Positions 62,628 to 64,000 of a DNA stretch of 64,000 bases are shown piece by piece. Source of the stretch: Bifidobacterium margollesii. Lineage in GTDB: Bacteria; Actinomycetota; Actinomycetes; Actinomycetales; Bifidobacteriaceae. The notes beneath the pieces are model-generated. The model saw only the letters and a list, made by a program, of their open reading frames with translations, made no database searches and was not told the DNA's origin. The stretch is taken from the NCBI RefSeq assembly GCF_002860355.1, contig NZ_NMWU01000026.1, forward strand, positions 1 through 64,000, in the 5' to 3' direction. Numbering within the stretch: the stretch's first letter is position 1; each line of letters starts with the position of its first letter. The position numbers and the translations under genes are program-made.

Positions 62628-63356
62628 CTACCGGACAGGCAGGGGCTGGCCAGGGCAATCATGGAGGACCTTGAGCATGGCGGTTTTCTCGCGTCCTGTC
62701 ACGGTCAACCCGTATTTCGATTTCACGCCGATCTGACGGGCCACATACTCACAGCCGAAGTCCTTGTTCGGCGGCATCCAGTCGGCCGCGTTGGCGTCGC
62801 CCTTGTCTTCGTTGGCCGGACCGTCCACTGCCAGCAGATTGTACGGATCGTTGGCGAACTCGTACCGCCGGCGGGTGTTCCATGTACTGGCTCCCGATCG
62901 CCATGCGTCGTTCAATGCCACCACATGGTCGATCTGCACGGCGGCGCTGGTTTTCGCTCCCCTGCGGAATTCGATGGTCCTACCGGTATATGGATCGTCC
63001 AGGATGCCGGAATCCACCTTGCAGCGTTCGGCATTGCGGTAGGTCACGTTCTTCAGGTCGCGGGCGAGCACGTCGTTGCGGGCGTCGCAACCGTTGCCGT
63101 CCGGATCGTATTCGCGAAAGCCGAAGGCATCACGACGATACTGGGAGTTCGGCTTGGGAGCATCCACCACGGTCAGCCGCCCCAATGCGTCCGCAGCACC
63201 ACCGGTGGCCTGATACCGGCCGACGACCCTGCCCACGGTTTCGCTGACGTACGGCAACAGCAACCCGGCACTGATGCCGATGATGACGGCGATCACGATG
63301 AGGATCAGGAAACGTTCCAACGGCAAGGAGCCGCTGAATCGACGACGTCGGGCCAT
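62628..63356 (-). CDS. Membrane-anchored HNH endonuclease (DUF1524-type)
   Basis: 242 residues. Basic start, one membrane helix (about 16-38, FLILIVIAVIIGISAGLLL), then an outer domain with two Cys (DGNGCDAR and AERCKVDSG), and an HNH core: VQIDHVVALNDAW, NLLAVDGPANEDKGDANAADW, which is the DUF1524/GmrSD-like HNH block. Outside location suggests use on extracellular DNA or as a lysis factor. ATG 63356 has GGAAGGAG upstream; an in-frame ATG at 63389 has none. The next gene ends 74 bases away. Confidence 0.9.
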   Translation of the reverse strand: MARRRRFSGSLPLERFLILIVIAVIIGISAGLLLPYVSETVGRVVGRYQATGGAADALGRLTVVDAPKPNSQYRRDAFGFREYDPDGNGCDARNDVLARDLKNVTYRNAERCKVDSGILDDPYTGRTIEFRRGAKTSAAVQIDHVVALNDAWRSGASTWNTRRRYEFANDPYNLLAVDGPANEDKGDANAADWMPPNKDFGCEYVARQIGVKSKYGLTVTGREKTAMLKVLHDCPGQPLPVR

Positions 63357-63429
63357 GACGATCAGCGCTCCTTCCGCGTTGGATGCCATATGGTTTCGGT
63401 CAGTATGGTCTCGGTCAGTATGGTCTCGG

Positions 63430-64000
63430 TCAGCTGTAGGAGAAGGTCATCGGATCGTGGCCGGCGCGGGTCGGACCGTCGAGCGCGTCGATGGCGGCAT
63501 GCTCCTCCGTCGTGAGCGCGAAGTCGAACAGGCTGGCGTTCTCGATCTGCCGCTCCCGATGCGTGGACTTCGGTATGATGATCGTGCCGTTCTCGATGTG
63601 CCAGCGCAGGATGATCTGGGCGTTCGACTTGCCGTGTGCTTCGGCGATGCGCCGGATCACGCCGTCGCCGGCGTTGAGGTCGGCTCCGCGGGCCATCGGC
63701 GAGTAGGCCTCCACAGCGATGCCATGCTCCTTGCAGAATCGCACCACCTCGCGCTGCTGCCAGGTGGGATGCAGTTCGATCTGATCGACCGTCGGATATT
63801 CGCCGGTCTCCTCGTGCAGCTTCTCCAGATGCTCCGGCAGGAAGTTGCACACGCCGAGCGTGCGGACCCGCTTCTCATCACGCAGCCGCACGAAGGCGCG
63901 CCACACCTCGTCGCTACGCCAGTCGAACGGCGTGGGCCAGTGGATCATGTACATGTCCACGTAGTCGGTGCGCAGCAGGCCGATCTGACGATCAAACGCC
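63430..64000 (-). CDS. Aldo/keto reductase, N-terminus outside window
   Basis: C-terminal part, at least 190 residues, of an NADPH aldo/keto reductase barrel. The frame is open to the right edge. Typical: YVDMYMIHWP (substrate His), GVCNFLPEHLEKL, QIELHPTWQQREVVRFC, IVEAYSPM..., and IIPKSTHRERQIEN near the NADPH site. It is of the 2,5-diketogluconate-reductase group; substrate not shown. Confidence 0.93.
   Translation of the reverse strand, partial: AFDRQIGLLRTDYVDMYMIHWPTPFDWRSDEVWRAFVRLRDEKRVRTLGVCNFLPEHLEKLHEETGEYPTVDQIELHPTWQQREVVRFCKEHGIAVEAYSPMARGADLNAGDGVIRRIAEAHGKSNAQIILRWHIENGTIIIPKSTHRERQIENASLFDFALTTEEHAAIDALDGPTRAGHDPMTFSYS

Overview
The window is GC-rich actinobacterial DNA and most probably a Bifidobacterium chromosome. 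This rests on gene content: tandem-domain universal stress protein, actinobacterial-type SerC, DUF2530, a PhoU/SenX3-like pair, IS30, NlpC/P60 and CHAP wall hydrolases, DUF5648-tailed surface proteins, and a fused Wzz/BY-kinase exopolysaccharide (EPS) locus. The species cannot be told from the sequence alone. About 50 protein genes and one tRNA are called; both window edges cut a gene (IS30 transposase at the left, aldo/keto reductase at the right).

Layout. 1-5.7 kb: IS30 remnant, OsmC, a stress protein, and three secreted peptidoglycan hydrolases on the minus strand. 6-20.6 kb: housekeeping block (serC, manA, DUF2530, a histidine-kinase-like protein divergent from phoU, gpmA, a MenA-like prenyltransferase, a three-gene envelope operon, an MFS sugar permease, lysS). 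20.7-30.7 kb: tRNA-Pro, an AraJ-like MFS pump, an uncharacterised TPR-DUF4037/DUF4125 pair, gdhA with a clear promoter and operator-like repeats, an AAA/DUF4143 ATPase preceded by phased repeats, a metallophosphoesterase and a Nudix-like protein.

30.9-57.1 kb: a large EPS/capsule locus. It encodes two candidate polymerases (Wzy-like and EpsG), a Wzx flippase, a fused Wzz/BY-kinase and its LMW-PTP, a WbaP-type priming transferase, three glycosyltransferases, two O-acyltransferases, UDP-glucose dehydrogenase and UDP-glucuronate 4-epimerase (so uronic acids are expected in the polymer), a second sugar epimerase, a DUF4012 protein, an 803-residue membrane protein and a 991-residue modular surface protein with a GH43-like fold. 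An orphan antitoxin-like gene with only the start of its toxin lies inside. The locus runs plus, minus, plus, and several parts have lower GC and non-ATG starts. 57.5-64 kb: a polar amino-acid ABC importer operon, an Nramp manganese transporter, a membrane-anchored HNH nuclease and an aldo/keto reductase.

Things that stand out: (1) the kinase next to phoU has Glu where the phospho-accepting His should be; (2) a family of double-hairpin intergenic repeats recurs in four places with compensatory changes; (3) ACACGAAAA repeats spaced 33-34 bp precede the AAA ATPase; (4) the TPR-DUF4037/DUF4125 pair is a good candidate for an undescribed system; (5) the toxin remnant beside an intact antitoxin.
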